A stretch of 8,854 bases of DNA from positions 1-8,854 of the forward strand of contig JAEVZT010000557.1 in NCBI GenBank assembly GCA_023392115.1, read 5' to 3'. How positions within the stretch are numbered: position 1 is the stretch's first letter; every line of letters begins with the position of its first letter. Made by a program: the position numbers and the translations under genes. The DNA comes from Chloroflexota bacterium (GTDB taxonomy: Bacteria; Chloroflexota; Anaerolineae; Aggregatilineales; Phototrophicaceae). The notes beneath the pieces are model-generated. The model was not told the origin of the DNA. It did not search any database and was given only the letters and a program-made list of their open reading frames with translations. Shown in pieces: positions 7,156 to 8,854 of this stretch.

Positions 7156-7175
7156 CTGACGATACATGTTGTCAG
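7156..7175 (+). terminator. Weak hairpin after the LLM/BBE operon
   Basis: CTGAC (7156-7160) pairs with GTCAG (7171-7175), extended inward by one A-U and two G-U pairs around the loop ACAT. It begins 10 bases after the LLM stop. The following stretch is only loosely T-rich (GTTTGGTTT near 7188), so termination would be weak at best and read-through into the next gene is possible. Confidence 0.2.
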
Positions 7176-7205
7176 TGCAGCGTGAGTTTGGTTTATCGGT
7201 TACCT

Positions 7206-7214
7206 AGGAAGGGA
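7206..7214 (+). promoter_or_regulatory. Strong ribosome binding site of the FrnE-type gene
   Basis: AGGAAGGGA lies 5 bases before the ATG at 7220. It is among the better Shine-Dalgarno matches in the window, so this gene can be translated independently of the upstream pair. I see no convincing -10/-35 pair in the 73-base gap, so its promoter is unidentified. Confidence 0.55.
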
Positions 7215-7219
7215 TACAC

Positions 7220-7924
7220 ATGAAGGTCGAAATCTGGTCAGACATTGCCTGCCCGTGGTGCTACATTGGTCGCCGCCGCTTTGAAACCGCGCTAGAGCAG
7301 TTTGAACACCGCGATCAGGTCGAAATTGTCTGGCGCAGCTTCCAGCTTGATCCGAACGCGTCGCCCGCCCCAAGCGGCAACTCGTTCGATCTGCTGATGA
7401 AGAAGTACGGCATGAGCCGCCAGCAGTCGGTTGAGATGCACGAGCGTATTACCATGCTCGCGGCTGAAGAAGGGCTTGACTACCGCTTTGAGGGCACGCG
7501 CCCCGTCAATTCGTTCGACGCGCACCGCCTGCTCCATCTGGCAGCCGATCGCGGCGTGCAGGGCGAAATGAAAGAGCGGATTCAGCGCGCGTATTTCACC
7601 GAGGGGCAGGTCGTCAGCGATCACGAGACGCTGGCGCGGCTGGCGAGTGAAGTCGGGCTGGACGCCGCCGAAGTCCGGCACATGCTGTCGGGCGATGCCT
7701 ATGCCGACGCCGTTCATGCGGACATCCGCCGCGCTCAGATGATCGGCGTGACCGGCGTGCCGTTCTTCGTCTTCGCCGAGAAGTACGCGGTTTCCGGCGC
7801 GCAGCCTGCGGAGCTGTTCACCACGGCGCTCGAACGGGCATGGGCGGACACGCATCCGGTCGTCGAGCTGATCAGCGCGAAGGACGACGCGCCAACCTGC
7901 ACCGACGACAGCTGCGCCGTCTAG
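7220..7924 (+). CDS. FrnE-type DsbA-family thiol-disulfide oxidoreductase
   Basis: A 234-residue thioredoxin-fold protein with an inserted helical domain. It starts with a beta strand and the active site CPWC (C11-C14), in the context SDIACPWCYIG, characteristic of the cytoplasmic FrnE/DsbA subfamily. The helical insert spans about 55-170 and includes RPVNSFDAHRL at 94-104, a conserved stretch of the family. The cis-proline loop is GVTGVPFF with P181, which packs against the active site. No signal peptide is present, so a cytoplasmic location is likely. The last residues contain a second pair, C227 and C232, spaced as CX4C (CTDDSC). A C-terminal CX4C pair is described for Deinococcus radiodurans FrnE, a stress-linked disulfide isomerase, and the arrangement here looks the same. 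Expected roles are disulfide exchange or oxidative-stress defence. The link to the flavin genes upstream is by adjacency only. Confidence 0.92.
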   Translation: MKVEIWSDIACPWCYIGRRRFETALEQFEHRDQVEIVWRSFQLDPNASPAPSGNSFDLLMKKYGMSRQQSVEMHERITMLAAEEGLDYRFEGTRPVNSFDAHRLLHLAADRGVQGEMKERIQRAYFTEGQVVSDHETLARLASEVGLDAAEVRHMLSGDAYADAVHADIRRAQMIGVTGVPFFVFAEKYAVSGAQPAELFTTALERAWADTHPVVELISAKDDAPTCTDDSCAV

Positions 7925-7935
7925 CTACAGGCGAT

Positions 7936-7963
7936 TTGCGCGCCGGCGCGCGACTCCTATAAT
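7936..7963 (+). promoter_or_regulatory. Promoter of the FHA gene with a palindrome in its spacer
   Basis: A perfect TATAAT lies at 7958-7963, with a poor -35 candidate (TTGCGC, 7936-7941) 16 bases upstream. The region GCGCGACTCCTATAAT (7948-7963) matches 14 of 16 bases of the other promoter at 3906-3921. Transcription would start near 7970, giving a leader of about 90 bases. Confidence 0.55.
7938..7951. repeat. 14-bp perfect palindrome overlapping the promoter spacer
   Basis: GCGCGCCGGCGCGC equals its own reverse complement. It lies 6 bases before the TATAAT of the FHA promoter and 14 bases after the preceding stop. It could be an operator for a dimeric regulator or a short GC hairpin at the end of the FrnE-type transcript. 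No T-run follows. Chance is possible in GC-rich DNA. Confidence 0.45.
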
Positions 7964-7984
7964 GGGCAAATAGTCGATAACTTG

Positions 7985-8010
7985 CGCCCACTCAACGTCT
8001 TGAGTGGGCG
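7985..8010 (+). promoter_or_regulatory. Leader hairpin upstream of the FHA gene
   Basis: CGCCCACTCAA (7985-7995) and TTGAGTGGGCG (8000-8010) form a perfect 11-bp stem with the 4-base loop CGTC. It begins about 15 bases after the predicted transcription start. A smaller stem (CTGC 8012-8015 with GCAG 8021-8024) follows. There is no T-run after either, so simple termination is unlikely. A leader-stability or translation-control role, or termination of the upstream transcript by another mechanism, is inferred. Confidence 0.5.
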
Positions 8011-8050
8011 TCTGCATCCCGCAGCGAATCGCGCTTGAGCCAGCGTCTTG

Positions 8051-8058
8051 AGGAGGGG
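8051..8058 (+). promoter_or_regulatory. Shine-Dalgarno site that favours the second of two adjacent ATGs
   Basis: AGGAGGGG is followed at once by ATGATG. The AGGAGG core (8051-8056) is only 2 bases from the ATG at 8059 and 5 bases from the ATG at 8062. The second spacing is closer to the usual optimum, so 8062 is the preferred start. The difference is one residue. Confidence 0.6.
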
Positions 8059-8061
8059 ATG

Positions 8062-8854
8062 ATGGAGTCGCAGCCACCCGCGCCGGTCGCCGGCAAGCTC
8101 ATCATTACCGCGCCGTCTGGCGTGGAACGCGAGCTGGAGATCACGCACGGACAGTTTACGCTCGGGCGCGGTGCGAACAGCGACATCATCCTTCAAGACG
8201 ACTGGGTATCGCGCGCGCACGCCCGGCTGGACGTCAGCGCCGCAGGCTGCACCCTGACCGACCTAGGTTCGGCGAATGGGATCAGCGTCAACGGCGTTCG
8301 CGTCACGGAAACGACGTTGAACCCGGGCGATGTTGTCATGATCGGCACGACGACCGTCCGCCTCATTCCCACCAGCGCCGATGCCACCCCCGAAGTGATC
8401 GCGCTGGATAGCGAGGCGCAGGTCAACGCGACGATCGTCGCCAGCGCCGTTCCGGTTTCCGTCAACGATACAAGCCTGCCGCGGCTCGCGATTCGTTCTA
8501 TCAGCCGGACATGGGAACTCGCCCTTGATGGCGACGCGCTGAGTATCGGGCGGCAGGGCGACAATGACATCTTCCTCGACGACCCAAAGGTGTCAAGGCA
8601 TCATGCGCGGGTCGAACGCCGGGGCAGTGCCTTCATCATCCGCGACCTTGACAGCGCCAACGGCATCTATGCCGGCGCTGAGCGGATCACCGAACGTGTC
8701 CTCAAACCGGGCGAAACGATCCGCATTGGGGGCGCTGAGATCATCTACAAGCCCGGCTTTACGTCCAGCGACCTGACGATCGTGGAAGAATCCCGCGCCG
8801 CCAAGGAGGGCAGGCAACCGATCGTCTTCGTGCCGGGGATGATGGGATCGGAGC
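8062..8854 (+). CDS. Tandem-FHA protein with a C-terminal alpha/beta-hydrolase start (3' partial)
   Basis: The frame stays open to the end of the window (264 residues seen). The first FHA domain, about 12-102, shows G35-R36, a VSRAH segment with S50 and H53, and SANG with N72-G73. The second, about 140-230, shows G163-R164, VSRHH with S178 to H181, and SANG with N200-G201. FHA domains bind phosphothreonine, so partners of a Ser/Thr kinase are expected. The joining segment (103-139) is rich in Thr, Ser and Ala. After a short acidic segment (TIVEES at 239-244), residues 253-264 read PIVFVPGMMGSE, which matches the first strand and oxyanion-loop region of LCAT/PGAP1-like alpha/beta-hydrolases; the catalytic serine would lie beyond the window. 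No signal peptide or membrane segment is visible, so the seen part is probably cytoplasmic. The FHA calls are firm, the hydrolase call less so. Confidence 0.85.
   Translation, partial: MESQPPAPVAGKLIITAPSGVERELEITHGQFTLGRGANSDIILQDDWVSRAHARLDVSAAGCTLTDLGSANGISVNGVRVTETTLNPGDVVMIGTTTVRLIPTSADATPEVIALDSEAQVNATIVASAVPVSVNDTSLPRLAIRSISRTWELALDGDALSIGRQGDNDIFLDDPKVSRHHARVERRGSAFIIRDLDSANGIYAGAERITERVLKPGETIRIGGAEIIYKPGFTSSDLTIVEESRAAKEGRQPIVFVPGMMGSE

Overview
The window carries seven protein-coding genes, all on the + strand. Two run off the ends. I see no rRNA, tRNA, CRISPR array, insertion sequence or phage gene, and no gene-free stretch reaches 300 bases. The organism looks like a free-living, GC-rich bacterium. 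An Anaerolineae-like member of the Chloroflexota would fit a sugar ABC operon without its own ATPase, a cytoplasmic GH43-type enzyme, luciferase-like oxidoreductases and a double-FHA protein. That assignment is inference; no marker gene is present.

Region 1 (1-2824) is a carbohydrate ABC importer operon: the C-terminal 313 residues of a solute-binding protein, then a MalF-type and a MalG-type permease. A 10-bp hairpin lies between the binding protein and the first permease. No ATP-binding subunit is visible, so the importer probably borrows a shared ATPase. Region 2 (2903-3856) holds a protein with a GH43-like five-bladed propeller pattern and no signal peptide. It plausibly cleaves imported oligosaccharides in the cytoplasm.

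Region 3 (3892-7146) is a two-gene redox unit behind a promoter with a perfect TATAAT. The first gene encodes a 759-residue fusion of a luciferase-like (LLM) flavin-dependent oxidoreductase to a complete berberine-bridge-type FAD oxidase. The second encodes a free-standing LLM protein closely related to the N-terminal half of the fusion, and the two genes overlap by ATGA. This is the most unusual unit in the window. The substrate cannot be read from the sequence.

Region 4 (7220-7924) encodes a FrnE-type DsbA-family thiol-disulfide oxidoreductase with CPWC near the N terminus and a second CX4C pair at the extreme C terminus. Region 5 (7936-8854) has a second TATAAT promoter, 14 of 16 bases identical to the first around the -10. 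It overlaps a 14-bp perfect palindrome and is followed by a leader with an 11-bp hairpin. The gene it leads to encodes two tandem FHA domains and then the first residues of what looks like an LCAT-like alpha/beta-hydrolase, cut by the window end.

Functionally, regions 1 and 2 read as sugar uptake and breakdown, region 3 as a flavin redox pair, region 4 as thiol redox, and region 5 as phosphothreonine-linked signalling coupled to a lipase-like enzyme. Only the pairs inside regions 1 and 3 are tightly linked. The other adjacencies may not reflect shared function.
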